A stretch of 64,000 bases of DNA from Erythrobacter litoralis (GCF_029760855.1 NZ_SOSI01000009.1:1-64000); one strand, 5' to 3'; counted from the first letter of the stretch, positions 7,848-17,946 are shown. The notes: a model not told the origin generated them from the letters alone. Program-made: numbers and translations.

Positions 7848-9899
7848 CTATTCTAGTTCGAGGATGACCTCGTCCACCGCCAGGCTGTCGCCCTCCCCCG
7901 CGTTGATCTTGGCAATCGTGCTTTCCTTTTCGGCGCGCAGGATGTTCTCCATCTTCATTGCCTCGACCGTCGCCAGAGGCTGGCCCGGCTGAACCGCCTC
8001 GCCTTCGCCGACATGCAACTTCACCAGGAGGCCAGGCATGGGGCACAGCAGCATCTTGGAAAGGTCCGGCGGCTCCTTCTCGATCATGTGATCGGCAACA
8101 TGCGCAATCCGGGTCTGGAGAATGCGAAGATGATGCTTCGCGCCTCGCGTAGTGATCGCATAGCCGGTGCGAGTAGGTTCGAGCTGGAGGGTGTAGGTCT
8201 CGCCTTCGCCCTCGTCCGCGCCGCGCCATACCGTCAGCGCACGGTCGCCGGGCGTGTATTCCAGCTCGAGCGAGATCGTTTCGCCATTTACGAGGATGGC
8301 ATCCTCGGTCAGTTCGACCTGATAACTGTGCGAGTCCCCCTCGCGTGTTCCGATGCGGATGGTCCAGTCGCCCGGCGCATAGAATTCGTTGTGCAGCTTC
8401 TGATCGATCCGCCGCGCCCGATCGGCATCGGCGGTAGCGATCACGCCGCCGACCGCCGCGAGCATTTCCAGCACGTCGTCGCCCGTAGCGGCGCCTTCAA
8501 ATCCTTCCGGGTACTCTTCAGCGATAAAGCCGGTGGTGAGGTCGCCGCTGCGAAAGCGGGGGTGCTGCATGATGGCGCTGAGGAAATCGACATTGTGCCC
8601 CAACCCCTCGATCTCGAACGCATCAAGCGCCTCTATCTGCAGATCGGCCGCGGCATCGCGGGTCGGCCCCCAGGTCACGAGCTTGGCGATCATCGGGTCG
8701 TAGAACATCGACACTTCGCCGCCTTCGAACACGCCATCGTCGATCCGTACGCCGTCAACGCCGCGCCGCCCATTGGCTTCGCCGTCGTCCACCCACGGCT
8801 CTTCCGGCGGACGATAGCGCACCAATCGCCCGGTGCTGGGCAGGAAGCCGCGATAAGGGTCTTCGGCATAGACTCGGTTTTCGATCGCCCAGCCGTCGAT
8901 CCTGATATCGTCCTGCGCGAACGGCAGTTTCTCGCCATAGGCCACGCGGATCATGTGCTCGACGATGTCGATCCCGGTGATGGCCTCGGTCACCGGATGT
9001 TCGACCTGCAGGCGGGTGTTCATTTCGAGGAAGTAAAAACTCTCCCCCGTCTTGTCCGCGCCGGAAACGATCAGTTCGACCGTCCCCGCGCTATGGTAGC
9101 CGACCGCCTGCGACAAGGCGACGCACTGCTCGCCCATCGCCTTGCGCATCTGCGGGGTCACGAAGGGCGACGGCGCTTCCTCGACCACCTTCTGATGACG
9201 CCGCTGGATCGAGCATTCGCGCTCGTTCAAATAGACGATGTTGCCGTGCTTATCGCCAAGGATCTGGATCTCGATGTGGCGCGGATCCTCGATGAACTTC
9301 TCAATGAACACCCGGTCGTCGCCGAAGGAATTGAGGCCCTCGCGCTTGGTCGCTTCGAACCCTTCCTCCACGTCCGTGTCGTTCCAGGCGAGGCGCATAC
9401 CCTTGCCGCCGCCGCCCGCGCTGGCTTTCATCATCACCGGATAACCGATCTCGTTCGAGACCTTCAGCGCCTCTTCGGTCGTGTCGATTGCGTCCTCGGA
9501 CCCCGGCACCGTGTTCACGCCAGCGTCCCTGGCGATCTTCTTCGATTCGATCTTGTCGCCCATCGCAGCGATGGCCTTGGCGGGCGGGCCGATGAAGGCG
9601 ATCCCGGCTTCGTCCAGCGCCTCGACGAAGCTCGCGCGTTCGGACAGGAAACCGTAACCCGGATGCACCGCTTCGGCGCCCGTCTGCTTGCAAGCATCGA
9701 TGATCTTGTCCGCGACGAGGTAGCTCTCGGACGCCTGCGCCGGACCGATATGCACCGCCTCGTCCGCCATCTTCACGAACGGCGCGCGAGCATCGGCATC
9801 GGAATAGACCGCCACGGTGGCGATGCCCATGCGGCGCGCCGTCTTGATGACCCGGCACGCGATTTCGCCGCGATTGGCGATGAGGATTTTCTTGAACAT
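7848..9899 (-). CDS. pccA: Propionyl-CoA carboxylase alpha subunit (biotin carboxylase + BCCP)
   Basis: ATP-dependent biotin carboxylase that loads CO2 on its own biotin for the PccB carboxyltransferase. Domains in order over 683 aa: biotin carboxylase N-terminal fold (MFKKILIANRGEIACRVI), ATP-grasp core with the glycine loop KASAGGGGKGMR and EMNTRLQVEHPVTE, biotin carboxylase C-terminal domain, a linker domain, and the biotinyl domain with the acceptor lysine in EAMKMEN near the C-terminus. The fused biotinyl domain and the neighbouring mutase, epimerase and pccB identify propionyl-CoA as substrate rather than acetyl-CoA. It is separated from bioB by a palindromic repeat, so it may have its own transcript. 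Confidence 0.93.
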   Translation of the reverse strand: MFKKILIANRGEIACRVIKTARRMGIATVAVYSDADARAPFVKMADEAVHIGPAQASESYLVADKIIDACKQTGAEAVHPGYGFLSERASFVEALDEAGIAFIGPPAKAIAAMGDKIESKKIARDAGVNTVPGSEDAIDTTEEALKVSNEIGYPVMMKASAGGGGKGMRLAWNDTDVEEGFEATKREGLNSFGDDRVFIEKFIEDPRHIEIQILGDKHGNIVYLNERECSIQRRHQKVVEEAPSPFVTPQMRKAMGEQCVALSQAVGYHSAGTVELIVSGADKTGESFYFLEMNTRLQVEHPVTEAITGIDIVEHMIRVAYGEKLPFAQDDIRIDGWAIENRVYAEDPYRGFLPSTGRLVRYRPPEEPWVDDGEANGRRGVDGVRIDDGVFEGGEVSMFYDPMIAKLVTWGPTRDAAADLQIEALDAFEIEGLGHNVDFLSAIMQHPRFRSGDLTTGFIAEEYPEGFEGAATGDDVLEMLAAVGGVIATADADRARRIDQKLHNEFYAPGDWTIRIGTREGDSHSYQVELTEDAILVNGETISLELEYTPGDRALTVWRGADEGEGETYTLQLEPTRTGYAITTRGAKHHLRILQTRIAHVADHMIEKEPPDLSKMLLCPMPGLLVKLHVGEGEAVQPGQPLATVEAMKMENILRAEKESTIAKINAGEGDSLAVDEVILELE

Positions 9900-9918
9900 A
9901 CCGTGTTATACTCTCAAT

Positions 9919-10010
9919 CCGTTCGGGCTGAGTTCGTCGAAGCCCTGCACATCATTTACTTGGGCGGTCATAAGGAAAAGCGGCCTTTCGACAAGCTCAG
10001 GGCGAAGGGC
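9919..10010. repeat. REP/MITE-like palindromic intergenic element
   Basis: Two imperfect inverted arms, about 9921-9945 (TTCGGGCTGAGTTCGTCGA core) and 9981-10008 (complement core TTCGCCCTGAGCTTGTCGA), flank a 35-bp centre. This fills the gap between pccA and bioB. Sequences of the form GCTGAGCTTGTCGAA, alone or as inverted pairs, are familiar as dispersed extragenic palindromes in sphingomonads; only one copy was noticed in this window. The transcript could fold into a long hairpin between the two genes. Confidence 0.7.
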
Positions 10011-10024
10011 TGGGCCGTTATCGC

Positions 10025-11035
10025 TCATTCCGCCGGCTCCGCTACCTTGCACGCCCGCATCGGTTCTTCGCCCTGGAGCGCGGTCATGCCGAGCTTGGCC
10101 AGCAGCGCGCCGTCGCTGTCATCGCCGGCATTAGGCGCGGTCAGCAGCTTGTCGCCGGTGAAGATCGAGTTCGCGCCCGCGAGGAAGCACATCGCCTGTG
10201 TCGCCTCGCTCATGCTTTCGCGGCCGGCGGACAGGCGCACCATGCTCATCGGCATGGTAATGCGTGCGACCGCAACGGTGCGGACGAATTCGATATCGTC
10301 GATTTTGGCGAGCGGCGTATCGGCTAGCATGTCGCCCAGCACCGTGCCCTTGACCGGCACCAGCGCGTTGACCGGCACGCTTTCGGGGTGGCGTTCGAGG
10401 GTGGCTAGCGTGTGGACGAAGCCCACTCGGTCCTCACGCGTCTCACCCATGCCGACGATGCCGCCGCTGCACACGTTGATGCCCGCATCGCGCACGTTCT
10501 GCAGCGTGTCGAGCCGGTCCTGGTAATTGCGGGTCGAGATCACACGCTCGTAATATTCCGGCCCGGTGTCGATATTGTGGTTGTAGTAATCCAGGCCCGC
10601 GTCCTTCAGCATATCCGCCTGTTTCGGGGTCAGCATGCCGAGCGTCATGCAGGTCTCCAGCCCCATGGCGCGCACGCCCTTCACGATCTCGATAATCGCG
10701 GGCATGTCGCGGTCCTTGGGGTTGCGCCACGCTGCGCCCATGCAGAACCGCTGGCTGCCCGCATCCTTGGCCTGCGCCGCGCGCTGGAGGACCGATTGCA
10801 CCTCCATCAGCTTGGTCGCCTCGACCCCGCTGTCGGCTTTCACCGACTGCGAGCAATAGCCGCAATCCTCCGGACACCCGCCGGTCTTGATGCTGAGCAG
10901 CGTGCAGAGCTGCACCTGTTCGGGCGGGTGGTTATCGCGGTGAACACTGGCCGCGCGGAAGAGCAACTCGGTGAAGGGAAGGTCGAAGAGCTCCGAGATT
11001 TGCTCTCGAGTCCAGTCGGTGCGGATTTGGGTCAA
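10025..11035 (-). CDS. bioB: Biotin synthase
   Basis: Radical SAM enzyme that inserts sulfur into dethiobiotin. It contains the CxxxCxxC cluster motif ([14 protein letters not shown]) and the family segments GAAWRNP, YNHNIDT and ICSGGI-like [10 protein letters not shown]. The chosen start is a TTG at 11035 ([13 protein letters not shown]), giving 336 aa: it overlaps the TGA of the upstream 84-aa gene (TTGA), whereas upstream codons would lie inside that gene. It is placed inside the propionyl-CoA operon, which makes sense because PccA needs biotin. The other bio genes are not here. Confidence 0.93.
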   Translation of the reverse strand: MTQIRTDWTREQISELFDLPFTELLFRAASVHRDNHPPEQVQLCTLLSIKTGGCPEDCGYCSQSVKADSGVEATKLMEVQSVLQRAAQAKDAGSQRFCMGAAWRNPKDRDMPAIIEIVKGVRAMGLETCMTLGMLTPKQADMLKDAGLDYYNHNIDTGPEYYERVISTRNYQDRLDTLQNVRDAGINVCSGGIVGMGETREDRVGFVHTLATLERHPESVPVNALVPVKGTVLGDMLADTPLAKIDDIEFVRTVAVARITMPMSMVRLSAGRESMSEATQAMCFLAGANSIFTGDKLLTAPNAGDDSDGALLAKLGMTALQGEEPMRACKVAEPAE

Positions 11036-11286
11036 TTCTCGTCTTCCTGCGAAATTTCTCGGATTCTTTTGGCCGTAGCGAGCAGAAGAATGAGCGGTAC
11101 GACTATGTTTCCAGCCCAGTACCACCATGGTGCTGGACAATCTGGATTTGGCTTACTGAGTTCTGCGGCATTGTCACAGAAGCCGAGTTGGGAAAACATC
11201 AGCATCGGGAGGTTGAAGATTATCAGCCAGCAAATGCTACCAAGGACTGCCAGCAACAGCAGTAAACCAAGACGGACAAGCTTCAC
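11032..11286 (-). CDS. Small two-helix membrane protein between mutase and bioB
   Basis: An 84-aa GTG-started gene ([16 protein letters not shown]) with two hydrophobic segments (about residues 4-30 and 52-70), a short loop with two cysteines between them, and a charged C-terminus (REISQEDEN). Both ends overlap neighbours by 4 bp: GTGA with the mutase stop and TTGA with the bioB start. This coupling strongly supports a real gene. No family recognised. Confidence 0.75.
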   Translation of the reverse strand: MKLVRLGLLLLLAVLGSICWLIIFNLPMLMFSQLGFCDNAAELSKPNPDCPAPWWYWAGNIVVPLILLLATAKRIREISQEDEN

Positions 11287-13442
11287 TCCGCCGCCTCGTC
11301 CAAATCCTCGCCCGCAGGCGGCATATTGTGGCCGAGCAGGCGCAGCACGTCCGCTGCGCATTCGACCACATTGCTGCCCGGGCCGTAGATGCCCTGCACG
11401 CCGGCATCGCGCAGGAAGTCATAGTCCTTCTGCGGGATCACGCCGCCGGCGATCACCTTGATGTCGCTGCGGCCCGAATCCTTTAGCAGGCCGATCAGTT
11501 CGGGGATGAGGGTTTTATGGCCCGCCGCCAAGCTGCTCGCGCCGATGGCATCCACCCCTTCGGCCAGTGCCATGTCGCGAGTCTCTTCGGGCGTCTGGAA
11601 CAGCGGACCGGACAAGACCTCGAAACCCATATCGGCGAAGGCGCTGGCGATGACGTTGGCGCCGCGGTCGTGCCCGTCCTGCCCCATCTTGGCGACCATC
11701 AGCTTCGGCTTGTGGCCCAGCCGCCGCTCGACCGCCTTCACGCCTTCGACCACCTGCGCATAGCGATCGTCGTCGCCATAGGCTTCGGCGAATACGCCCC
11801 GAACCGGCGTCGGCAGGGTGTCGTAGCGGCCATAAGCATCTTCCATCGCCTGGCTGATTTCGCCCAGCGTCGCATCGTGGCGTGCCGCTTCGACCGCCAG
11901 AGCAAGGAGATTGCCCTCGCGCTGCGCCGCCCCGCGCGACAGGGCATCGAGCGCGGCGCGGCAGGCGAATTCGTCCCGCCCCGCCCGCACTTCCTGAAGC
12001 CGCGCGATCTGGCTGCGGCGCACGGCGTGGTTGTCGACATCGAGCGTGTCGATCTCGTCTTCCTTGTCGCGGCGATACTTGTTCACACCCACAATCACGG
12101 TTTCGCCCCGGTCGACGCTGGCCTGCTTGGCGGCAGCCGCCTTTTCAATCTGGGCCTTAGGTTTGCCGCTGGCGACATATTCGGTCATGCCGCCTGCCGC
12201 CTCGACCTCGGCGAGCATCGCCTTCGCCTCTTCAACCAGTGCGGCGGTAAGGCTTTCGACGTAGTAGCTGCCGCCCAGGGGATCGGCGACATTGGTCAGC
12301 CCCGCCTCTTCCTGAAGCACGAGCTGCGTGTTGCGCGCGATGCGGGCGGAGAAGTCGGTCGGCAGCGCGATCGCCTCGTCCAGCGCGTTGGTGTGAAGCG
12401 ACTGCGTTCCGCCCAGCACCGCCGCCAGCGCCTCGATCGTGGTGCGGATGACGTTGTTGTACGGGTCCTGCTCCTGCAGCGAAACGCCGCTCGTCTGGCA
12501 ATGCGTGCGCAGCATTTTCGACTTTTCGTTTTGCGCGCCGAGATCGGTCATCACGTCGTGCCACAGCTTGCGCGCGGCGCGCATCTTGGCGATCTCCATG
12601 AAGAAGTTCATGCCGATGCCCCAGAAGAAGGACAGCCGTGGCGCAAAAGCGTCGATGTCGAGACCCGCTTCCATCGCGCGCTTGGCGTATTCCTTGCCGT
12701 CGGCGATGGTGAAGGCGAGTTCCTGCACCGCCGTCGCCCCGGCCTCGTGCATGTGATAGCCGCTGATCGAGATCGAGTTGAAGCGCGGCATGTGCTCGCT
12801 GGTATAGGCGATGATGTCGCTCACGATCCGCATGCTCGGTTCGGGCGGGTAGATATAGGTGTTGCGGACCATGAACTCCTTGAGGATATCGTTCTGGATG
12901 GTCCCAGAAAGATTCTTCTGTTCGATCCCCTGCCGTTCGCCCGCAACGATGTAGAACGCCATCACCGGAATGACCGCGCCGTTCATCGTCATCGAGACGG
13001 ACATTTCGTTGAGGGGGATCTGGTCGAACAGGATTTCCATGTCGCGCACGGTGTCGATCGCGACACCCGCCTTGCCGACATCGCCAACGACGCGCGGATG
13101 ATCGCTGTCGTAACCGCGGTGAGTGGCGAGGTCGAAGGCGACGCTCAGCCCCTTCTGGCCCGCCGCGAGGTTGCGGCGGTAGAAGGCATTCGATTCCTCG
13201 GCAGTGGAAAAGCCCGCATATTGCCGGATCGTCCACGGGCGGCCGGTATACATCGAAGCATAGGGCCCGCGCGTAAAGGGCGCGATGCCGGGGACGCCGG
13301 GGTCGAGGCCTTCGGTATCTTCGCGGGTGTATAGCGGTTTGACGTCGATCCCTTCCGGCGTATGCCAGGTAAGATCACGGCCCTTCACCTCCTTGTCGGC
13401 GCGGGCTTTCCAGTCGTCGTAGGTGGGGGTCTTTTGGGTCAT
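11283..13442 (-). CDS. scpA: Methylmalonyl-CoA mutase (single-chain, B12-dependent)
   Basis: Isomerises methylmalonyl-CoA and succinyl-CoA with adenosylcobalamin. The 719-aa chain starts at 13442 ([18 protein letters not shown]); an in-frame codon at 13511 lies further into the intergenic gap. The N-terminal (beta/alpha)8 barrel includes the [18 protein letters not shown] signature, and the C-terminal domain holds the cobalamin motif [11 protein letters not shown] with the lower-ligand His, then SLAAGHKTL and GGVIP. It follows the GST by 8 bp. No MeaB/ArgK chaperone gene is seen in the window. Confidence 0.96.
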   Translation of the reverse strand: MTQKTPTYDDWKARADKEVKGRDLTWHTPEGIDVKPLYTREDTEGLDPGVPGIAPFTRGPYASMYTGRPWTIRQYAGFSTAEESNAFYRRNLAAGQKGLSVAFDLATHRGYDSDHPRVVGDVGKAGVAIDTVRDMEILFDQIPLNEMSVSMTMNGAVIPVMAFYIVAGERQGIEQKNLSGTIQNDILKEFMVRNTYIYPPEPSMRIVSDIIAYTSEHMPRFNSISISGYHMHEAGATAVQELAFTIADGKEYAKRAMEAGLDIDAFAPRLSFFWGIGMNFFMEIAKMRAARKLWHDVMTDLGAQNEKSKMLRTHCQTSGVSLQEQDPYNNVIRTTIEALAAVLGGTQSLHTNALDEAIALPTDFSARIARNTQLVLQEEAGLTNVADPLGGSYYVESLTAALVEEAKAMLAEVEAAGGMTEYVASGKPKAQIEKAAAAKQASVDRGETVIVGVNKYRRDKEDEIDTLDVDNHAVRRSQIARLQEVRAGRDEFACRAALDALSRGAAQREGNLLALAVEAARHDATLGEISQAMEDAYGRYDTLPTPVRGVFAEAYGDDDRYAQVVEGVKAVERRLGHKPKLMVAKMGQDGHDRGANVIASAFADMGFEVLSGPLFQTPEETRDMALAEGVDAIGASSLAAGHKTLIPELIGLLKDSGRSDIKVIAGGVIPQKDYDFLRDAGVQGIYGPGSNVVECAADVLRLLGHNMPPAGEDLDEAAE

Positions 13443-13450
13443 AAAAGAAC

Positions 13451-14062
13451 TCAGGCTTGTGCGCTCGGACGGGCGGAAACGCTGCCGTGCCATGCGCGAA
13501 GGCTCTCGCAATCGGCGGGCATACCGCAGCCGACGAATTCCGCGAAGTCGGCTGTGGTTTGCAACAGGATGTCGGCCACACTGTAATCGGGTCCGGCCAG
13601 AAAGTCTCGGTCTGCAAAGGATTCGTCGAAGAATCGGAACGCCGCCTCGACCCGCGGGCGGTTGGCTTCACCCCACTCCTGGTTACGACCGGGAAGCGCG
13701 GCGGTGAATGCATGAGTGTGGACCCAGACCTGCGATAGCGGGATCATCAGGATCATTTCGACCCGGCGGTTCCACATCTCGACCTGCGCAATTTCGAGCG
13801 GCGCCTTGCCGAACAACGCCGGTTCGGGATGCAGCGCCTCGAGGTAGCGCATGATCGCGACGCTTTCGGCAATTACCGTGCCGTCATCCAGTTCGAGGAT
13901 CGGCGTCTGCCCGCGCGGGTTCTTGGCGAGGTAGCCGGGCGCCTTCTGCTCGCGCTGCGGGATCGAGACTTCCTTAGAGGGAAGGTCGATGCCCTTCTCC
14001 GCCGCGAAGATACGGACGCGGCGCGGATTGGGCGCGGGGTTCGGGCTGTCGTAGAATAGCAT
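13451..14062 (-). CDS. Glutathione S-transferase family protein
   Basis: A 203-aa protein with an N-terminal thioredoxin-like half ([19 protein letters not shown], then [20 protein letters not shown], where the GQTPILE and ES residues bind glutathione) and an all-helical C-terminal half ([17 protein letters not shown]). Its ATG overlaps the epimerase TAA by one base (TAATG), placing it firmly in the propionyl-CoA operon. Its role there is not evident; detoxification of reactive acyl-CoA intermediates would be speculation. Confidence 0.9.
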   Translation of the reverse strand: MLFYDSPNPAPNPRRVRIFAAEKGIDLPSKEVSIPQREQKAPGYLAKNPRGQTPILELDDGTVIAESVAIMRYLEALHPEPALFGKAPLEIAQVEMWNRRVEMILMIPLSQVWVHTHAFTAALPGRNQEWGEANRPRVEAAFRFFDESFADRDFLAGPDYSVADILLQTTADFAEFVGCGMPADCESLRAWHGSVSARPSAQA

Positions 14063-14502
14063 TAGTGCGCACCGTCCTTCGGCGTTTCCATGATCTCGGT
14101 CAGCTGACCCATCATGTCCTTGGGGTGGAGGAAGAAGATCGGCGTGCCGTGGGCGCCTATGCGGGTGGGGCCGAGAATGCGTTTGCCCAGCCCCTCGAAA
14201 TGCGCGCGGGCCTGTTCGATGTCCTCGACCTCGTGGCAGACATGGTGCTGCCCGCCGGCGGGGTTTTTGGCGAGGAAGCCGTTGATCGGGCTGCTCTCGT
14301 CAAAGGGCTCGATCAGCTCGATCTGCGTTCCGTTCATCCCACTGTCCGTGGGTGTGTTGACGAAGCAGACCTTCACCCCCTGTTCGGGCAGATCGAATGG
14401 CTCGGTAATGTCGCTCGCCCCCATGACCTCGCGGTAATAGGTGATGGAGTCCGAGATCGAGGGCGTCGCGACGCCGATGTGGTTGAGACGGCCGAGTTTC
14501 AT
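14062..14502 (-). CDS. mce: Methylmalonyl-CoA epimerase
   Basis: Interconverts the (S) and (R) epimers of methylmalonyl-CoA between PccAB and the mutase. VOC-fold protein of 146 aa starting [15 protein letters not shown]. The metal ligands can be seen in NHIGVA (His), QHHVCHEV (His) and QLTEIMETP (Glu). The start at 14502 overlaps the TGA of the 82-aa gene (ATGA); the longer frame to 14637 would lie inside that gene. Confidence 0.95.
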   Translation of the reverse strand: MKLGRLNHIGVATPSISDSITYYREVMGASDITEPFDLPEQGVKVCFVNTPTDSGMNGTQIELIEPFDESSPINGFLAKNPAGGQHHVCHEVEDIEQARAHFEGLGKRILGPTRIGAHGTPIFFLHPKDMMGQLTEIMETPKDGAH

Positions 14503-14747
14503 TTGAGATTCTCCTGCACGGACTGAATGATCGCCGGCCCTTGCTTCGCGATGTAGGATATCGGTGCGATCACCCCAAACATCACGCAAAGTACGACTGT
14601 CGCCCAGAAAAAGAATGGGTTCTTTTTCCGATTGCACGTGTCGCCTCGGTAATAAATTTCGTCAGTTCTATAGGCCGCTATCAAAGCCCACCAGCAAATC
14701 GCCGCGGCGATCAGAAAAACTGAAAGAAGAGCCAGCGGGTCACTCAC
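14499..14747 (-). CDS. Small two-helix membrane protein between pccB and mce
   Basis: An 82-aa protein with a GTG start (read as Met, [20 protein letters not shown]), two hydrophobic segments (about 5-25 and 46-66) and a basic, Cys-containing loop ([13 protein letters not shown]). It overlaps the pccB stop by GTGA and the mce start by ATGA. The architecture resembles the 84-aa gene before bioB, but the sequences are not obviously alike. Function unknown. Confidence 0.75.
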   Translation of the reverse strand: MSDPLALLSVFLIAAAICWWALIAAYRTDEIYYRGDTCNRKKNPFFFWATVVLCVMFGVIAPISYIAKQGPAIIQSVQENLK

Positions 14748-16276
14748 AACGGAATATTGTCATGCTTCTTCCAAGGGTTCTCGAGCTGTTTGCCGCGCAG
14801 CTTGCGTAGCCCCAGCGCAATCCGCCGCCGCGTAGAGTGCGGGTAGATCACCTCGTCGATATACCCGCGTGACGCAGCTACGAACGGGTTGGCAAAACGG
14901 TCTTCGTATTCCTTCGTTTTCTCGGCGATCTTGTCCGGGTCGTCGCGATCCTGGCGGAAAATGATCTCTACCGCACCTTTCGCGCCCATCACGGCGATTT
15001 CGGCGGTGGGCCAAGCGTAATTCAGATCGCCGCGCAGGTGCTTGGACGCCATGACGTCGTACGCTCCGCCATAGGCCTTGCGGGTGATGACGGTGATCTT
15101 GGGCACGGTCGCCTCGGCATAGGCGAACAGCAGCTTCGCGCCGTGCTTGATGATGCCGTTATGCTCCTGCGCAGTGCCGGGGAGGAAGCCGGGAACGTCG
15201 ACGAAGGTGACGATCGGAATCTCGAAGGCATCGCAGAAGCGCACGAAACGCGCGGCCTTCTTCGAGGAATTGATGTCGAGCACGCCCGCCAGCACCATCG
15301 GCTGGTTCGCCACCACGCCCACGGTGCGCCCGTCGACCCGTCCGAACCCGGTAATGATATTGCCCGCATGCGCCGGCTGGACCTCGAAGAAATCGCCTTC
15401 GTCCAGCGTCTTCCGTATGACCTCGTGCATGTCGTAAGGCTGGTTGGCATTGTCGGGGATCAGCGTATCGAGGCTCGGCTCCTCGCGATCCCACGGATCG
15501 TCGGTCGGCCGTTCGGGCACTTCCTCGCGGTTCGAAAGCGGCAGGTAATCGAAGAAATTTCGCGTTTGCAGCAGAGTTTCGATATCGTTCTCGAACGCGA
15601 CGTCGGCCACGCTGGTTTTGGTGGTATGGGTGACGGCGCCGCCCAGTTCCTCCTGAGTGACGACCTCATTGGTCACCGTTTTCACCACGTCCGGCCCGGT
15701 GACGAACATATAGCTGGAATCCTTCACCATGAAGATGAAGTCGGTCATTGCCGGGGAATAGACCGCCCCGCCCGCGCACGGCCCCATGATGAGGCTGATC
15801 TGCGGGATAACGCCGCTGGCGAGCACGTTGCGCTGGAAGACCTCGGCATAGCCGCCAAGCGAAGCGACGCCTTCCTGGATGCGCGCACCACCTGAATCGT
15901 TGAGGCCGATCAGGGGCGCGCCGACCTTCATCGCCATATCCATCACCTTGCAGATCTTCTCCGCATGGCGTTTGGAGAGGCTGCCGCCGAAGACGGTGAA
16001 GTCCTGGCTGAAGACGAAGACCAGCCGCCCGTTGATTGTGCCGCTTCCGGTGACCACCCCGTCGCCGGTGATCTTCTGGTCTTCCATGCCGAAATCGGTG
16101 CAATCATGCTCGACATAGGTGTCGAGCTCCTCGAAGCTGCCTTCGTCGAGCAGCACATCGAGCCGTTCGCGCGCAGTCAGCTTGCCCTTGGCATGCTGCG
16201 CGTCGATCCGCTTCTGTCCGCCGCCCAGCTTGGCGGCTTCGCGGCGGCGTTCCATTTCGGCGATATTGGCGGACAT
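14744..16276 (-). CDS. pccB: Propionyl-CoA carboxylase beta subunit
   Basis: Carboxyltransferase that moves CO2 from PccA-biotin to propionyl-CoA, giving (S)-methylmalonyl-CoA. The 510-aa chain shows both crotonase-fold halves, with [14 protein letters not shown] and [17 protein letters not shown] in the first and [19 protein letters not shown] and [16 protein letters not shown] in the second. It is the first gene of the propionyl-CoA operon; the gap to tlyA upstream is about 50 bp. Confidence 0.96.
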   Translation of the reverse strand: MSANIAEMERRREAAKLGGGQKRIDAQHAKGKLTARERLDVLLDEGSFEELDTYVEHDCTDFGMEDQKITGDGVVTGSGTINGRLVFVFSQDFTVFGGSLSKRHAEKICKVMDMAMKVGAPLIGLNDSGGARIQEGVASLGGYAEVFQRNVLASGVIPQISLIMGPCAGGAVYSPAMTDFIFMVKDSSYMFVTGPDVVKTVTNEVVTQEELGGAVTHTTKTSVADVAFENDIETLLQTRNFFDYLPLSNREEVPERPTDDPWDREEPSLDTLIPDNANQPYDMHEVIRKTLDEGDFFEVQPAHAGNIITGFGRVDGRTVGVVANQPMVLAGVLDINSSKKAARFVRFCDAFEIPIVTFVDVPGFLPGTAQEHNGIIKHGAKLLFAYAEATVPKITVITRKAYGGAYDVMASKHLRGDLNYAWPTAEIAVMGAKGAVEIIFRQDRDDPDKIAEKTKEYEDRFANPFVAASRGYIDEVIYPHSTRRRIALGLRKLRGKQLENPWKKHDNIPL

Positions 16277-16330
16277 TCCGGCTCCCGTGAATAGGTTTGC
16301 ATCGCGGTTAGACAGAGCGACGCCGCAGCG

Positions 16331-17068
16331 TCAATCGCGGTGGGCCGAAATCAGGAACTCCACATTGCCTTCCGGACCGGTGATCGGGCTTTCCACGATG
16401 CCCTGAACCATGAAGCCTTGCCCCTCCACCCATTCGCGGACCTCGTTGCAAACGCGGGCGTGGAGCAGGGGATCGGAGACGACGCCCTTCTTCCCCACTT
16501 CCTCGCGCCCAACCTCGAATTGCGGCTTGATAAGCGCGACGAGGCGGCAATGCCGCACCGCCAGTTCGAGCGGGCGCTCGAGCACCTTGGCAAGGCCGAT
16601 GAAGCTTGCATCGCAGACTACCCAATCGCAGGGCCGATCGATCATCTGCGAAGTGAGAATGCGGGCGCTGGTCTGTTCGAGTACGGTGACCCGCTCGTCC
16701 TGTCGCAGCTTCCAAGCGAGCTGATTGGTCCCACTGTCGACCGCGAAGACATGGCCTGCCCCTCCTTGCAGCAGGACGTCGGTAAAACCGCCGGTGGAAC
16801 TGCCGATATCCATCGCCACCACGCCCGCCGGATCAAGTCTGAAATGTTCGATGGCATGAGCCAGCTTGATGCCGCCCCGGCTGACCCAGGGGTGGTCGCG
16901 TCCACGCACTTCCAGCGGCGCATCGTCGGGAAGGCTCTGACCCGGTTTCGCCAGCTTTTGTTCGCCCGAAAACACCAGCCCTGCCATCACCAGCGCCTGC
17001 GCCCGCGTGCGACTTTCCACGAGGCCGCGGTCTACCAGCATCTGATCGAGACGGCGTTTTGTCGCCAC
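16331..17068 (-). CDS. tlyA: TlyA family rRNA (cytidine-2'-O)-methyltransferase
   Basis: A 245-aa protein with an N-terminal S4 RNA-binding domain (VATKRRLDQMLVDRGLVESRTRAQALVMAG) and an FtsJ-like SAM methyltransferase domain (AMDIGSSTGGFTDVLLQGGAG). Annotated homologs methylate ribose of rRNA and some are called haemolysins. The GTG at 17068 gives the family N-terminus; the frame upstream to 17140 overlaps the divergent lipoprotein start and is unlikely to be translated. Confidence 0.9.
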   Translation of the reverse strand: MATKRRLDQMLVDRGLVESRTRAQALVMAGLVFSGEQKLAKPGQSLPDDAPLEVRGRDHPWVSRGGIKLAHAIEHFRLDPAGVVAMDIGSSTGGFTDVLLQGGAGHVFAVDSGTNQLAWKLRQDERVTVLEQTSARILTSQMIDRPCDWVVCDASFIGLAKVLERPLELAVRHCRLVALIKPQFEVGREEVGKKGVVSDPLLHARVCNEVREWVEGQGFMVQGIVESPITGPEGNVEFLISAHRD

Positions 17069-17129
17069 GCGGCACCTTGTCTTTTGAAATCGCTTGAAAC
17101 CGGTGCGGCGTAGCGCGCATTGGAGGGGC

Positions 17130-17705
17130 ATGAAAGCCATCTACGCTCACTTTGCCGGCGCGCTCGGCCTGACCTTCGCGCTTGCCGCTTGCATTCCGCC
17201 ATCGCCGGAACCCTCACCGGCGCCGGAACGCACGCCCGCCGCGCAGGAACCGGTGCCGCAGATATCTCTGCCCGCTGCCGGCCCCGATCCGGTTTATGCC
17301 AACTGGATGGATGCACCGCGCACGCCGGGCGACTGGAGTTACAACGATTTCGGCTTCGGCACCCAAGCTTTCTATTCAGACGAATCCAGCATGCGATTTG
17401 TCATGCAATGTCTAGTGGAAGACCCGGCTTCGCGCACAAAGCGCATCGCCATCGGTCGTCCCGGCAATTTTCCCGAAACTACCCAGTTTCGTATCAAAAC
17501 AGAAACGGCCGAGAGAGCCTTCACGGCCCGCCCCTTCAGTTTTGGACCCACTTCTGGTGCCGCGGTATTCTTAAACGCAAACGACCCTGTGTTCGATGCG
17601 ATGGCGCTTACAAAAGGCGGTTTTGCTGTAGAGACGCCGGGCTTGCCCACACTTTACCTCCCGGCATGGGCCGAAGTGACACGCGTGATCGAGGATTGCC
17701 GCTGA
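17130..17705 (+). CDS. Putative exported lipoprotein of unknown function
   Basis: A 191-aa protein beginning MKAIYAHFAGALGLTFALAAC, a signal peptide with a lipobox (LAAC), then a Pro-rich linker (PPSPEPSPAPER) and a globular domain with two further cysteines. A GGAGGGG ribosome site precedes the ATG at 17130, which is why this start is preferred over 17094. Divergent from tlyA. No family recognised. Confidence 0.75.
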   Translation: MKAIYAHFAGALGLTFALAACIPPSPEPSPAPERTPAAQEPVPQISLPAAGPDPVYANWMDAPRTPGDWSYNDFGFGTQAFYSDESSMRFVMQCLVEDPASRTKRIAIGRPGNFPETTQFRIKTETAERAFTARPFSFGPTSGAAVFLNANDPVFDAMALTKGGFAVETPGLPTLYLPAWAEVTRVIEDCR

Positions 17706-17873
17706 CGGTTCGCGCGCTATTTGCGAACAGGGGAAGGCGGGTAAGTCTGACGTTGGAAAACTTTTTTTCAAGCCTTGTTTTCGCGCGGCTTCTGACTCAA
17801 ATATGCTCGCAAGATCGGCGGCGAACGCGGGTCTTGGGCCCCGATGAAACGCGGGCTCTTAGCTCACTAGCGC

Positions 17874-17888
17874 GAAAGGAGGTGATCC
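17874..17888 (+). promoter_or_regulatory. Extended Shine-Dalgarno sequence, full complement of the 16S rRNA 3' end
   Basis: The 15-mer GAAAGGAGGTGATCC is the exact reverse complement of the canonical 16S rRNA tail GGATCACCTCCTTTC. Its AGGAGG core stands 7 bases before the ATG of an 18-codon frame. Ordinary ribosome sites in this window match only 4-6 bases. Confidence 0.8.
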
Positions 17889-17889
17889 G

Positions 17890-17946
17890 ATGTCTCATGG
17901 TTCAGTAGCGAGGTCGGTGAAGATCCCTACGGAGCATACTCGGTAA
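17890..17946 (+). CDS. Candidate 18-codon leader peptide or small protein
   Basis: The frame MSHGSVARSVKIPTEHTR ends in TAA and follows an exceptionally long Shine-Dalgarno at the correct spacing. Two hairpins follow (17972-17990, stem AGCGGC/GCCGCT; and 17999-18034, see the terminator), so the unit appears to end before ilvE. The peptide has no run of branched-chain residues, which argues against classical ilv attenuation. Too short to judge by composition; the case rests on the ribosome site and the terminator. Confidence 0.5.
   Translation: MSHGSVARSVKIPTEHTR

Noticed and set aside
8013-10526. 837-aa plus-strand open frame
   Set aside because: Antisense to pccA and bioB; composition is typical of GC-rich shadow frames and it crosses the intergenic repeat.
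11517-13334. 605-aa plus-strand open frame
   Set aside because: Lies wholly antisense to the methylmalonyl-CoA mutase, which is certain from its motifs.
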